The notes below the pieces were generated by a model. The model was not told where the DNA came from. It was given only the letters and a program-made list of their open reading frames with translations, and ran no database searches. Position numbers and translations under genes: made by a program. A stretch of 64,000 bases of DNA from DASREM01 sp035652095 (lineage in GTDB: Bacteria > Acidobacteriota > Terriglobia > Terriglobales > Acidobacteriaceae), in contig DASREM010000056.1 in assembly GCA_035652095.1 (NCBI GenBank), positions 186,001 to 250,000 on the forward strand. Reading direction: 5' to 3'. Each line of letters begins with the position of its first letter. Position 1 is the stretch's first letter. Shown piece by piece: positions 17,041-26,435 of the stretch.

Positions 17041-17355
17041 TCAGTTCTCTTTGACCAGCTTAGCTTTCTTTGCCAGTGCGTGCTCTTCACGGAAGAGTCG
17101 AGCCACATCCCCAAGAGGCATTACGTAAGTAACCTGCTGCGGTGCTTCCCACAGCGGCCGCTCGCCCTTCGCCGAGGTGAGACTGGACGATTCCAGCAGG
17201 TTCTCCTCTCGTGAGAGAGCCTGCTGCGTGGCGCGTTGGGGATGGCTCGGAACACTCATTACTTGCGGTTGGCTGCTAAGCACCGCTCCCACCTGTGCTG
17301 TAGTTGCGCCGATACCGAACAGGAACAGACAAGATAAAGCCAAAACGTACTTCAT
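17041..17355 (-). CDS. Small secreted hypothetical protein (104 aa)
   Basis: The ATG at 17355 (MKYVLALSCLFLFGIGATTA) gives a clear signal peptide, and GGGAGG lies five bases upstream. The mature part of about 84 residues is hydrophilic, with SHPQRATQQALSREENLL, a short proline-containing stretch (GERPLWEAPQQV) and a basic Lys-rich end (HALAKKAKLVKEN). There is no cysteine in the mature part and no lipobox. I do not recognise a family. It converges on the ferritin-like gene across the hairpin at 17011-17040. The signal peptide and ribosome-binding site make a real gene likely. Confidence 0.62.
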   Translation of the reverse strand: MKYVLALSCLFLFGIGATTAQVGAVLSSQPQVMSVPSHPQRATQQALSREENLLESSSLTSAKGERPLWEAPQQVTYVMPLGDVARLFREEHALAKKAKLVKEN

Positions 17356-17585
17356 ACATCCCTCCCAGAGTCCCTGAAAATCTCCTGCGGGCACGTTTCA
17401 TGACTACGCGAATCAAAAGTCCGGCGTGAACAGGCTGGGAAAATGCACGTCTCTGACCAAAGCTTGGCGATCAGCAACATTGCTCTACGCGACTCCGGCG
17501 ATCGCGGGGTGCAATCATTTGCATAGTTTTGGCACGACCTTGGATTTGCCCTGCATCACGATATCCTGTAGGAGTTCCTTTTCCC

Positions 17586-18191
17586 ATGGTTGAGCTCATT
17601 CCACTGCCCGGCGCAGAGTTGTACTATGACGCGGATTTCCTGGCCGCGGACGAGGCCAGCGCCTTTCTGCAATCCTTGCTGAACCGCTGCAAGTGGGCGC
17701 GACGGAATACCTCTTTTGGGTATCCTGTCCCTCGCGATGAAGCCTATTACGGCGATCCCGAAACTCAGTACACCTACTCCAGGCGGCAGTATTCCCCGTT
17801 ACCATGGTTACCGGAATTGCTTGAGCTCAAACGCCGGGTTGAAGAGGCAACTCCGCCGAGTGCATATCGGGAGATCGGACTCGACCGGCGCGGATACAAC
17901 GCCGTCCTCTGCAACCTGTACAAAAACGGAAACGACAGTGTTGGACTGCACGCCGATGCCGAACCCGAGATGGGGCCTGTGATTGCCTCCGTCAGTCTCG
18001 GTGAGCCGCGCCTATTTCGGCTGAAACACAAAACTGCCCCGCTGATTTTCTCCAGAACACTTCCTCACGGTAGCCTTCTGATTATGGCAGGGGATACACA
18101 ATTGAATTTCAAGCATGAGGTTCCCAAACAGCCGCAGGTGAGCGGGCCCCGTATTAATCTTACTTTCCGTCGAATTCATCACCACGTGTGA
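17586..18191 (+). CDS. AlkB-like 2-oxoglutarate/Fe(II) dioxygenase
   Basis: A 201-residue protein of normal length for ALKBH2/3-like bacterial AlkB homologues. The iron ligands are His122 and Asp124 (GLHADAEPEMG) and His177 (NFKHEVP). The 2-oxoglutarate-binding arginines are Arg189 and Arg195 in RINLTFR. The substrate-side block NTSFGYPVPRDEAYYGD and the NAVLCNLYKNGNDSVG strand are also typical. The reaction would be oxidative demethylation of alkylated bases in DNA or RNA. The ATG at 17586 follows TGTAGGAG; the longer frame to 17529 adds an unlike extension. It converges on the SBP56-like gene with a 12-base gap. Confidence 0.92.
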   Translation: MVELIPLPGAELYYDADFLAADEASAFLQSLLNRCKWARRNTSFGYPVPRDEAYYGDPETQYTYSRRQYSPLPWLPELLELKRRVEEATPPSAYREIGLDRRGYNAVLCNLYKNGNDSVGLHADAEPEMGPVIASVSLGEPRLFRLKHKTAPLIFSRTLPHGSLLIMAGDTQLNFKHEVPKQPQVSGPRINLTFRRIHHHV

Positions 18192-18203
18192 AGCGCGCCA
18201 GGC

Positions 18204-19433
18204 TCACTTCGTTGCCAATCCGCTTTTCACAGGAACCGCAGTTCGTGAAAACACTGTCCCGTGCGGATAGGCGTCCCCCTTAAAACCGTGCGGCCACGCC
18301 TTGCCGTCCATGCTGACTCCGGGGCGGTCGCTTCCCGGATCACGAAACCGGTTATCGATCTTCAATGCCCCGTTTTCAGGGTCGAAGCTGAGCATGAACA
18401 AGCGATGCTCGCCATATTCGCCGGAATTCAGAATGATGCGACGATTGTCGGGGTCGGTCGCGATCCAATGCGGCTTCTGCTTATCGTCAAAGGTGATGCG
18501 CGACACTTCTCGGATCTTACCCAGGTCGGAAATGTCGTAGGCAGCCAGTGCGTGCGCGGAGAACAGGGTTTGCACCCAATAGCGACCGATGCGCAGCGGC
18601 ACCGCGCAAATCTCGCCATCGAACGTATTCACATGACGGACGGAAGGGTGATCCGTCTCTAGGCCCTGCAACTGGTACAGCCCGCAGTTGAATGTGTGAA
18701 TGAGTACTGTCTTGCCATCGTCGAGAAGACGCGGTTCGCCTGGCGCATCCTGCTCCGATCCACGAGGACCGGGGGGCAGCACCATGGTGCGCAAAAGCTT
18801 CAGGTTCGACAGCCGCCAGATCTGAATCGTGCGGGTTTCGCCGTCGGTCTTGAAATGCATGGATGTATTCGTGCTCACGACACGGTCGAGGGCCGGCAGA
18901 ACGACGAGGCTATACGGCCGAATGAGTTCGCTTTTCGCAGCCTGATCCATGGCGCTGCCGCTGCGGATCAGGTGGCCGCGCTCGTCGAACTCGACCAATC
19001 CTCCGCCCTCGCTTTTCGGTTCGTGACCTCCGTGATACTGAAACGTTGCCAGCACGCGGCCGTTGCTGAGGCGCACATAGGTGTGCGGGTGCATGTATCC
19101 ACCCAGGTCGCCAAATGATGTGACCAGCGCAGGATGCTGCGGCTCGCGCAAGTCAAACAGCATGCTGCGTCCGCTTTCGAACGCATTGGCGAGCAGGAAT
19201 CCGTCCTGTGACATCTCGCCTTCCGTATGATGGGGAGTTCCGCTCGGGCCGGGCACTGCGGCGGAAGCTACGATCTCGCCATATCTGGCGGAGGCAGGAT
19301 CGGCGTCGAGCACCGCAAGGAAATCACTGCTTTGCCTGTTATCGTCGCCTGCCCATACGAAAAGGTAGGACCCGGGTTGCACATGTGTGCCCGCGCTCAG
19401 CAGCAAAAGAAAACCAACGAAGAGATTGCGCAT
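18204..19433 (-). CDS. Secreted SBP56/methanethiol-oxidase-like beta-propeller protein
   Basis: A signal peptide (MRNLFVGFLLLLSAGTHVQ) precedes a propeller-like protein of about 390 residues. Blocks such as YLFVWAGDDNRQSSDFLAVLD, GTPHHTEGEM, GGYMHPHTYVRLSNGRVLAT and HFKTDGETRTIQIWRLSNL recall the selenium-binding protein 56 / methanethiol oxidase family, where clustered histidines bind metal. The family link rests on these motifs and overall order and is moderate. If correct, it could oxidise methanethiol in the periplasm; another lactonase-like propeller function is possible. There is no clear Shine-Dalgarno before the ATG at 19433. The neighbouring genes do not share an obvious pathway. Confidence 0.62.
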   Translation of the reverse strand: MRNLFVGFLLLLSAGTHVQPGSYLFVWAGDDNRQSSDFLAVLDADPASARYGEIVASAAVPGPSGTPHHTEGEMSQDGFLLANAFESGRSMLFDLREPQHPALVTSFGDLGGYMHPHTYVRLSNGRVLATFQYHGGHEPKSEGGGLVEFDERGHLIRSGSAMDQAAKSELIRPYSLVVLPALDRVVSTNTSMHFKTDGETRTIQIWRLSNLKLLRTMVLPPGPRGSEQDAPGEPRLLDDGKTVLIHTFNCGLYQLQGLETDHPSVRHVNTFDGEICAVPLRIGRYWVQTLFSAHALAAYDISDLGKIREVSRITFDDKQKPHWIATDPDNRRIILNSGEYGEHRLFMLSFDPENGALKIDNRFRDPGSDRPGVSMDGKAWPHGFKGDAYPHGTVFSRTAVPVKSGLATK

Positions 19434-19477
19434 AGTGAGTCATTCTTCTGGCTTGTGAGCGGCTTGTCAAACGAGAG

Positions 19478-21313
19478 CTACTGTACCACGCATACGGTCA
19501 CGCTTTGTTGCGGCGCGTCCATGTGCAGCGTCCTTTCCTGAATCTGACCCTGGCCGGGACCGAATATGCAATTCAGGCCCTTCGCGTTTTGCAGCGGGGT
19601 GTCGGCTAAAGGAAAGGTGACCGCCTGCTCTCCCTGTGGTTGATTGTTGAGCACTACAAGCAAACGGTCTCCGGTGGTTTCTCGAACAAACGCATAGCTG
19701 GTGTCATTCCAGCCGATGTTCGTATGCGTCCCCTTCCGCAATGCGGGATGTTCTCTTCGCAGCCGCAATAGTGACGCGACATGCTGGAAGGCCTCCTGCT
19801 GTTCGGGAGTCCTGCCTGCCTCGGTAAACGCGTTTTGCGCATCTCCCGCAAAGCCTCCGGGGAAGTCACGGCGATTGTCTGGATCCTCGCCGCCATCCAT
19901 CGCAATCTCATCGCCCGCGTAAATCTCCGGTACCCCGCGCATCGTCAGGAGCAGCGAGAAGGCGGCCTCGAGCTTCTGCTTCGATCCTCCGGCATCCCGT
20001 AGCATACGGGTGCCGTCGTGATTGCCGATGAAAGTAACAAGCCGTTCAGCGCGTGGATAAAGGGAATCCTGCCGCAGGACGTCAACCAGGCGTTGTGCCG
20101 GCGCATGGTGATCGAGCACATCCCGTATCGCATAGTAAAGCGGAAAATCGAATACGGTGGTCACTCCCGAATCCACCCCATCAAACTGCGCTCGTCCGCC
20201 CTGAAAGAAAGACGTAATCGCCGGGTTGGAATCGGAAACCTCGCCCAGGCTGTAAAGATGCGGGAATACGTTCCGCATCGCTTTATGCCATTCGCTCCAG
20301 GAGCGGCGGGAGGAGTACGGGAAGGTGTCAAGCCGGAAGCCGTCGAGTCCAGCAATTTCGGTCCACCAGAGCGCATTCTGGGTCAGGTATTGCTCGAGCA
20401 ACGGATTGTCCGGATTCAGGTCGGGCAGTTTGTCCACGAACCATCCTTCCAGCACATTTCGATAATTGGCTGGACTGGCGTGCGGATCCACGAGACCGTT
20501 GAAGTTGTATTGCGCTGCCAGGTGGTGCTGAGGCGTTCCGTGAAGCCACCCTGCAATGGGCGGATCGTTGGCCCAGGGATCGTTCGGTCCGATGTGATTC
20601 ACCACGTAGTCCATCAGCACCTTCAATCCCATTTTGTGGGCCGCCACGACCAGTTGCTGGTAATCGTGGAGCGATCCCATATGGTCGTCCACTCCGTAAA
20701 AATCGACGACATGATACCCGTGATAGTCGGAATCGGTGTTCTTCCACACCGGGGTAAGCCAGAGAGCGGTCACCCCGAGGTCGCGCAAGTAGGGCAGGTG
20801 ATCCTGCACCCCTTTCAGGTCGCCACCGTGATAGACGCTGGCTTTCGACCGGTCATAGGTTCCGTTTGAGTTCGGAGGACGATTGTTGCCGGGATCGCCG
20901 TCTGCGAAGCGATCCGGCATGATCAGGTAGATCACGTCATCCGACGAAATCCCTGTGGGAGTAAAGCTCTTATTGCGGCTCAAAAGGGGGAATTTCACCG
21001 TAACTGCGCCCGAAGCGCTCCGCACTCGCAGCGGAACCTGTCCAGCGCGCGCGGATGCATTCACCTTTAACCAAACGAACAGGTAGTGGTCGCTCGCACC
21101 TGACTGCGTACGAGTGATGGTGACGCCGGGATACGAGGTGCTGACGCCACCATCGTCCAGATTCTCTCCGGTAAGGAGAAGCATGACTTCCGGGGTAAAT
21201 GAGGTCCACCAGTTGGGAGGATCAACTTTGGTTACGTGCGGCGCGTCGGCCGCCGTTGCGTTCAGACATAAAAAAATAGCAACGATAATTGCAACACTGA
21301 GGTGGGTACGCAC
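19478..21313 (-). CDS. Secreted GH13 alpha-amylase-family enzyme (cyclomaltodextrinase/SusA-like)
   Basis: Translation probably starts at GTG 21313, seven bases after AAGGA, giving a signal peptide (RTHLSVAIIVAIFLCLNATA) and 611 residues; the longer frame to 21697 runs into the upstream gene. An N-terminal beta-domain (VDPPNWWTSFTPEVMLLLTG) is of the cyclomaltodextrinase-N type. The catalytic barrel has DYVVNHIG (region I), GFRLDTF with nucleophile Asp329, SLGEVSD with acid/base Glu358 and GNHDG with Asp433. A C-terminal beta-domain closes the protein. It should cut maltodextrins or cyclodextrins in the periplasm. It follows the TonB receptor gene after 62 bases, the receptor/enzyme order of a Sus-like operon. 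Confidence 0.93.
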   Translation of the reverse strand: MRTHLSVAIIVAIFLCLNATAADAPHVTKVDPPNWWTSFTPEVMLLLTGENLDDGGVSTSYPGVTITRTQSGASDHYLFVWLKVNASARAGQVPLRVRSASGAVTVKFPLLSRNKSFTPTGISSDDVIYLIMPDRFADGDPGNNRPPNSNGTYDRSKASVYHGGDLKGVQDHLPYLRDLGVTALWLTPVWKNTDSDYHGYHVVDFYGVDDHMGSLHDYQQLVVAAHKMGLKVLMDYVVNHIGPNDPWANDPPIAGWLHGTPQHHLAAQYNFNGLVDPHASPANYRNVLEGWFVDKLPDLNPDNPLLEQYLTQNALWWTEIAGLDGFRLDTFPYSSRRSWSEWHKAMRNVFPHLYSLGEVSDSNPAITSFFQGGRAQFDGVDSGVTTVFDFPLYYAIRDVLDHHAPAQRLVDVLRQDSLYPRAERLVTFIGNHDGTRMLRDAGGSKQKLEAAFSLLLTMRGVPEIYAGDEIAMDGGEDPDNRRDFPGGFAGDAQNAFTEAGRTPEQQEAFQHVASLLRLRREHPALRKGTHTNIGWNDTSYAFVRETTGDRLLVVLNNQPQGEQAVTFPLADTPLQNAKGLNCIFGPGQGQIQERTLHMDAPQQSVTVCVVQ

Positions 21314-21375
21314 GGATGAGTCCTTTAGGACAGAGAAGAGAGGGGGACAAATTCTTGTCCCCCTGCTCGAGAAGG

Positions 21376-24300
21376 TTAGAACGTAATTCGCAGTGCGAAT
21401 TCGATCTGACGTTCCGTGTTCAACAACGTGTTTGTGACTTGCCCGAAGCTTCCGCCGTTGAAATCGGCGTTGGGCTGGTCGAATTGCGGCGTGTTTGTAA
21501 CGTTGTAGAACTCCGCCCGGAACTCGGTGTTGAAGCGCTCCGTGACTTTGAAGTTCTTGCTCAACGAGAGGTCCAGCGTCTTGCGTGCCGGTCCGGTGAA
21601 CGGATTCCGAGGAGAGGTGCCGGGCCTCAGGTAAACGGTGTTGTTGGGTCCAAAGGTCACGGTTGGCGGATGAACGAATGCGGCTGTGTCGAACCATTCG
21701 GTCGTCTTGTTCAGTTGATTCAGCGGGCCTGCCAGGTCCGGCCGGGTCACCGGCGAACTGGACGTGTCCGTGATGTCAAATGGCAAGCCGCTTTGCAGGG
21801 TCAGGATGGGGTTGATCTTCCATCCGCCCAGCACCGCCTCTTCGATCCCATTGAAGTTGTTGCCAATCATCTTGCCGCGGCCAAACGGCAGTTCGACCAG
21901 CGAACTGAGGATGAAACGATGGCGTATATCCAGGTTTGAATTGCCACGCTCCTTCTTCCAGTTGAAATAGTCGAAGTGATCCTGCTGGTTATACGGCAGC
22001 CGGTCCAAGGTCCCCGGCGAATCATCAATTGTGTGTGACCAGGTATAGGAAGCGTTGAACTGGATGCCGCGGGATAGCCGGCGTTCCAACTGCGCCTGCA
22101 GCGAGTTGTAGGACGAACTGCCCTCGGTGATATTGGTGTTCACATTCCCGAGATTCGGGAACTGCCGCGAGCCCGAAGGTTGGTTGTAGTACTGCCGATT
22201 CAGGTTGAACAGCGTTTGCAGCTTCACTCCGTGCACACCCACGTAGCCCAGGCTCATGGATGTATTCGCGTCAAGTTCCCGCTGCACCTGCACGTTCCAC
22301 TGTTCCGCATACGAGTTGCGGTCCCCTTGTGGATAGGAGATGACGCTGACGTTGGTAGGATTATTCGGATCTACGGCGATGGGGCCCTTGCCCGGCAAAG
22401 CGATGGTTCCGGCGAGCGTCGGGTCACTGGTTCCGTCCGGAGCGCGCCCTTGCAGGTTGATGCGGAACCCATCGGTGTAGTTGAACTGGCTCAGTCCCTG
22501 GTAGGGAGGGTTCTGTGCCAACTGGTTGTCAATGCCGCCGCGGTCGAGGAAATAAAAGATTCCGAAGCCACCGCGAAGGATCGTTTTGCCATTGCCGAAG
22601 GCATCGTAAGCAAACCCAATTCTCGGCGCCCAGTTATTCTTGTCGGTTGGGATCAGACTTTCGGAGGCGCCGTTCTGCCCGGCGATCAAAAGATGTCCCG
22701 CCGTGCAGGGGACAAGCGGATTCGCAAGACACGCCCCGGTCGGATCAAAGTTCGCCTGCAGGTTGTTGGTTTCCAAGGGCCACGTATAGAGGTCGTAGCG
22801 GATGCCCAAGTTCAAGGTCAGGCGGCGCGTGACTCTCCAGTCATCTTGCGCGTAATACCCGGTTTCCCAGTTGCGCGTGTGAGAGAAGCCGAGCACCGGG
22901 CCTACCTGGTAGTTATTTACAAATCCCGCCAGGACGTCGGACACTTCGTATCCGGTTGGGCTTGGGCTTTGACCGTTGCCGAACAGGAAGAAGAACCCTT
23001 TGCCGGCAAACGGCCGGAACAGGTTGACCTGACGCCGCAGCACGGTGGCGCCGAACTTGAGCGTGTGATTGCCTTTCACGAGCGAAACACTGTCCGAGAA
23101 CTGGAACGTCTGCTCCGGCACAATGTATGGACCGTAATCCCCGGTGTACTCCAGTTGGTCGTTGAATCCACCAATCAGAGCGCCGCCACCCAGAACTGAA
23201 GTGGTGTTGGCATTCGGAATGCCAAGATTCGCCGAGACCGGGGTGTCGTTAAACGGGGGTGTATAGCCGAACTCGGTTTTGACCCAGCCAAATCGGAATT
23301 CGTTGATCAAGCTGCTGCCAAAAGTGTGCGTCTCGCCAAGCACTACAGCGCGCGGTTTGTTCGATTGCACGCCCGAGCCGAAACCTGCCGGCAGCGCCGG
23401 CAAACGCGAACTGGTGGTTTCCTTTTCTTTTCCGTAGCTGTAGCGTCCAAACAGCGAGTCATGTTGTGTCAGGTTGTAGTCGATTCGTACGTCGAAGTCG
23501 TCGAACTTCTGAATCTGCGTCCGTTGCGTCACATAATTCTGCTTAATACAGACGCCATTGGTGTTGACTTGGCCGCACAGTGAATTGCTACCCAGCACAT
23601 TTGGTTGCGGATAGGCATTCAAGTAGGCTTGGCCCGGAGCGATGATTTCGCCGGCGGGAATGAGGTTGCCGGCCAGAGGGAGGCCGGTGATGGGGTCCGT
23701 GAGTTGGATCGGGGTGGATAGGGCCAGCAACTCGGAGAAATCCCCCTGCCGCATCAGCGGAGTCGGGACGGTCGCGCGATCCTGTCCCAATGGGAGGTAT
23801 TGGCGCAATCCCTGGTAATCGCCGAAGAAGAACAGTTTGTCTTTGATGATCGGCCCGCCAATCGATGCACCGAACTGATGCCTTTTGAATTCCGCCTTGG
23901 GGCCGCGGACAAAATAGGGCTTCGCGTCCAGATTGTCATTGCGAAGGAAGTAGAACCCGCTCCCATGAAGCTGGTTGCTGCCCGAACGGTAACTGCTGTT
24001 GACGACTCCGCCGCCGGCCCTCCCGAATTCTGCCGGAGCCACGCTGGTATCAACGCGGAACTCCTGGATGGCCTCCGCTGGAGGAAAGAAGATGATGGTG
24101 TTCACTAGCGACTCGTTATTGTCCACTCCATCCAGCAGGAAGTTATTATTCTGCGGGCGCAATCCATTCACCGACAGGGAAGCCCCGCCCGTATTGTTGT
24201 AACGGAAGGTTTCGGCCTGGTTCCCCGCGCCCGTCGCCTGTCCGCTCGCTACACCGCGGGTGACACCTGGCACCAGGGTCGCGAGTTGCGTGATGTTTCG

Positions 24301-24780
24301 CCCATTCAGGGGCAATTCCGTGATCTGTTGGCCAATCACGACCTCGCTGATATTGGAACTACCTGCTTCGACCAGCGGCACATCGCTTGTAACCGTGACG
24401 TTCTCGGTCACATTCCCGATTTGCAAGACGGGATTGAGCACGGCGACCTGCTGCGTCTGCAGCGTGATCTGCTGGCTCACAGTCTTGAACCCGCTTTGCT
24501 TGACGTCCACTTTGTAGCTCCCGGGCGGTAGCCCGGGGATGGTGTACGACCCTTCAGGGCCTGTTTGTGTCTCCACGGTCTTGCCGGTACCTAGATTGGT
24601 GACTGTGACAGTGGCTCCGGCAACCACGGCGCCGTTTGGGTCCGCCACAGTTCCGGTCAGGCGGGCTGTATCGGTCTGGGCGTAGAGCGCGGGCATCCAC
24701 AACAACGCCAGGAAACAGCCAAGAATCACGAACCAACGCGTTTGTCTTTCACGGGACGATAGTTTTGGCAAACTGCACAT
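21376..24780 (-). CDS. TonB-dependent receptor, Oar-like, linked to maltodextrin genes
   Basis: About 1134 residues. A signal peptide (CFLALLWMPALYAQ) is followed by a carboxypeptidase-regulatory-like beta-domain (ARLTGTVADPNGAVVAGATV, GSYTIPGLPPGSYKVDVKQ), a plug domain (ITELPLNGRNITQLATLVPG, FLLDGVDNNESLVNTI) and a long beta-barrel ending in LRITF with the terminal Phe typical of outer-membrane barrels. The ATG at 24780 follows AGAGGG. It is first in a probable operon with the GH13 enzyme and is divergent from a membrane-bound regulator. The likely substrate is an alpha-glucan oligosaccharide, inferred from the neighbours only. Confidence 0.93.
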   Translation of the reverse strand: MCSLPKLSSRERQTRWFVILGCFLALLWMPALYAQTDTARLTGTVADPNGAVVAGATVTVTNLGTGKTVETQTGPEGSYTIPGLPPGSYKVDVKQSGFKTVSQQITLQTQQVAVLNPVLQIGNVTENVTVTSDVPLVEAGSSNISEVVIGQQITELPLNGRNITQLATLVPGVTRGVASGQATGAGNQAETFRYNNTGGASLSVNGLRPQNNNFLLDGVDNNESLVNTIIFFPPAEAIQEFRVDTSVAPAEFGRAGGGVVNSSYRSGSNQLHGSGFYFLRNDNLDAKPYFVRGPKAEFKRHQFGASIGGPIIKDKLFFFGDYQGLRQYLPLGQDRATVPTPLMRQGDFSELLALSTPIQLTDPITGLPLAGNLIPAGEIIAPGQAYLNAYPQPNVLGSNSLCGQVNTNGVCIKQNYVTQRTQIQKFDDFDVRIDYNLTQHDSLFGRYSYGKEKETTSSRLPALPAGFGSGVQSNKPRAVVLGETHTFGSSLINEFRFGWVKTEFGYTPPFNDTPVSANLGIPNANTTSVLGGGALIGGFNDQLEYTGDYGPYIVPEQTFQFSDSVSLVKGNHTLKFGATVLRRQVNLFRPFAGKGFFFLFGNGQSPSPTGYEVSDVLAGFVNNYQVGPVLGFSHTRNWETGYYAQDDWRVTRRLTLNLGIRYDLYTWPLETNNLQANFDPTGACLANPLVPCTAGHLLIAGQNGASESLIPTDKNNWAPRIGFAYDAFGNGKTILRGGFGIFYFLDRGGIDNQLAQNPPYQGLSQFNYTDGFRINLQGRAPDGTSDPTLAGTIALPGKGPIAVDPNNPTNVSVISYPQGDRNSYAEQWNVQVQRELDANTSMSLGYVGVHGVKLQTLFNLNRQYYNQPSGSRQFPNLGNVNTNITEGSSSYNSLQAQLERRLSRGIQFNASYTWSHTIDDSPGTLDRLPYNQQDHFDYFNWKKERGNSNLDIRHRFILSSLVELPFGRGKMIGNNFNGIEEAVLGGWKINPILTLQSGLPFDITDTSSSPVTRPDLAGPLNQLNKTTEWFDTAAFVHPPTVTFGPNNTVYLRPGTSPRNPFTGPARKTLDLSLSKNFKVTERFNTEFRAEFYNVTNTPQFDQPNADFNGGSFGQVTNTLLNTERQIEFALRITF

Positions 24781-25136
24781 GATGATCCCTCTCTGTCTTA
24801 TGCTGCCTCGCGTTCGCATTTTGGCGCCGCGACATTGTTCGATCATTCCTAGCATCGTTCGTGATGACTGCGATGTGTTCGCCGTCACACCACGTGCCTA
24901 GTCTGAGTCAGGCCTACGTGTTTCAGAATCTTCCAAATAACATACCTGTACATCCATAAAACAAGAGTACTGATGAAGAAGGGATTATTGAGTTGAACGG
25001 CACGATAGTTTCTGCTTCTCTCGAGAGCGGTGGAAGTCTCCGCGAGGTTTGATACCGTTACACCAATTAACCCTTCAGTTGCAGTGCGTTTCCAGCTTTG
25101 TTACTGTGTTGTTACATCGGTCGTTGGCGATTTCAC
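24781..25136. promoter_or_regulatory. Divergent control region between TonB receptor and membrane regulator
   Basis: This 356-base gap separates two divergent genes and is richer in A and T than the coding DNA around it. It must hold both promoters and probably the operator of the regulator encoded at 25137. I see no convincing long dyad, terminator or small gene in it. One weak self-complementary stretch is CTCTCGAGAG (25018-25027), a ten-base palindrome. Confidence 0.45.
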
Positions 25137-26363
25137 ATGTCGCAGCGGGATCAGTTCGCGAAGGAAATCGAAAAGCTTACCCGCAGCAGCGTGCTTCATG
25201 GTTCAGAGTCGTTGTGCAAAATGCTTCAGTATTTAGGGAAGCAAGCCCTCGACCATCCCGGAACCCCGGTCAAGGAATACCAGTTAGCAACCGAGGTATT
25301 TGGTCGCTCCGCCGATTTCGATCCCTCCTCTGATTCCACCATTCGGGTTCAAGCCAGCCGTTTACGAGTGAAGCTAGCGGAGTACTACGGCTCGGAAGGG
25401 GCCAGCGACCCCGTGATTGTGGAGTTGCCCAAGGGATCATATGCTCTGACCTTTCACCCGCGCGCGACCAACGGGCGAGGCGCTCCCGTAGTAAATGACC
25501 GCACAGAAGAGAAACCTGCGCCGCCCCCTTCTTGGAGTCGCACATCCACCATGGTGGCTGTCGCCGCCGTTGTTGTGGCCGTAGTGGCCATCATTTCCGC
25601 CTTCTCACGAGAGCGTCGCCCGACTGTCGCTGCCACCGCAGCGTCTGCTCCTCAGGCGTTCCAGGTATTCTGGAACACGTTCATCTCCGATCCAGCGGAT
25701 CCGTGGGTGATTTTCAGCAATGCGGCATTCATCGGGCGCCCCGAGACCGGCATGCGCTATTTCAACTCCGGTAAGGACGGCAATAGTCAAATCTGGGACC
25801 ATTACACCGGCGTCGGCGAAGTTCTTGCGGTACATCAACTGGATCAAGCATTTGGGGTGCTGGGCCGCCATGTGCGCGTAAAGCGCGGCAGCCTGTTTTC
25901 GCTGGACGACGCTGAAAACAATAATTTGATCTTTGTTGGATCTCCCTCGGAGAATCTCACCCTTTCTGACATTCCGAGCACCAAAGAATTTGTCTTCCAG
26001 CGCATGGAGTCTGGTCCGCGCAAGGGGGACCTGGCCCTGGTCAACAAAAACCCTCAACCCGGCGAGCCCGAGGCATTCCTGGCATCACCCGTCGGCGTGC
26101 CGCTCGTCGAGGATTACGCCGTAGTGGGTCTGGTACCGGGAATGAACCCTTCCCGCTCCGTCCTGATTCTGGCGGGAACTACAACTTTTGGAACCCAGGC
26201 CGCCGCCGAATACGTTTGCCGTCAGAATTCGCTGCAACAACTACTTTCTCGACTCCGTGCTTCCAAGGCAGGAGATGTGAAGCCATTCGAAGCCCTTCTA
26301 CGCGTCAGAGTCAGTCGTGGGGTTCCCGTCGACACCGAGTTGGTCTCCGTTCGCATGCGCTAG
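25137..26363 (+). CDS. Membrane-bound one-component regulator with N-terminal DNA-binding-like domain
   Basis: The 408-residue protein starts with a cytoplasmic domain common in Acidobacteriota regulators: QRDQFAKEIEKLTRSSVLHG, VKEYQLATEVFGRSADFDP, STIRVQASRLRVKLAEYY and VIVELPKGSYALTF, which reads like a winged helix related to CadC/adenylate-cyclase-associated domains. A single membrane helix (MVAVAAVVVAVVAIISAF, about 138-156) leads to a periplasmic domain of about 240 residues (WNTFISDPADPWVIFSNAAF). This topology fits a sensor that reads the periplasm and binds DNA directly. It is divergent from the TonB receptor/GH13 operon, so control of that operon is the simplest idea. The ATG at 25137 lacks a Shine-Dalgarno; the frame is open to 25098. 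Confidence 0.8.
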   Translation: MSQRDQFAKEIEKLTRSSVLHGSESLCKMLQYLGKQALDHPGTPVKEYQLATEVFGRSADFDPSSDSTIRVQASRLRVKLAEYYGSEGASDPVIVELPKGSYALTFHPRATNGRGAPVVNDRTEEKPAPPPSWSRTSTMVAVAAVVVAVVAIISAFSRERRPTVAATAASAPQAFQVFWNTFISDPADPWVIFSNAAFIGRPETGMRYFNSGKDGNSQIWDHYTGVGEVLAVHQLDQAFGVLGRHVRVKRGSLFSLDDAENNNLIFVGSPSENLTLSDIPSTKEFVFQRMESGPRKGDLALVNKNPQPGEPEAFLASPVGVPLVEDYAVVGLVPGMNPSRSVLILAGTTTFGTQAAAEYVCRQNSLQQLLSRLRASKAGDVKPFEALLRVRVSRGVPVDTELVSVRMR

Positions 26364-26435
26364 GTTTTTTCTTCCGATCTCGGGATTTCCTGGGTTCAGT
26401 CAGTTATCATTCCCGCGAACAGGCCATTCTCTTCT

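Noticed and set aside
17532..17550. TGGCAC-like element upstream of the AlkB gene, considered as a sigma-54 promoter
   Set aside because: The second element does not keep the GG-N10-GC spacing (GA instead of GC at the right distance).
20018..20869. 283-codon open frame opposite the GH13 gene
   Set aside because: It is antisense to the catalytic barrel with all active-site motifs on the minus strand; composition is not protein-like.
22180..23199. 339-codon open frame opposite the TonB receptor gene
   Set aside because: It lies wholly antisense to a clear receptor, has low-complexity Arg/Val/Gln composition, no ribosome-binding site and no recognisable domain. Long antisense frames are expected in this GC-rich DNA.
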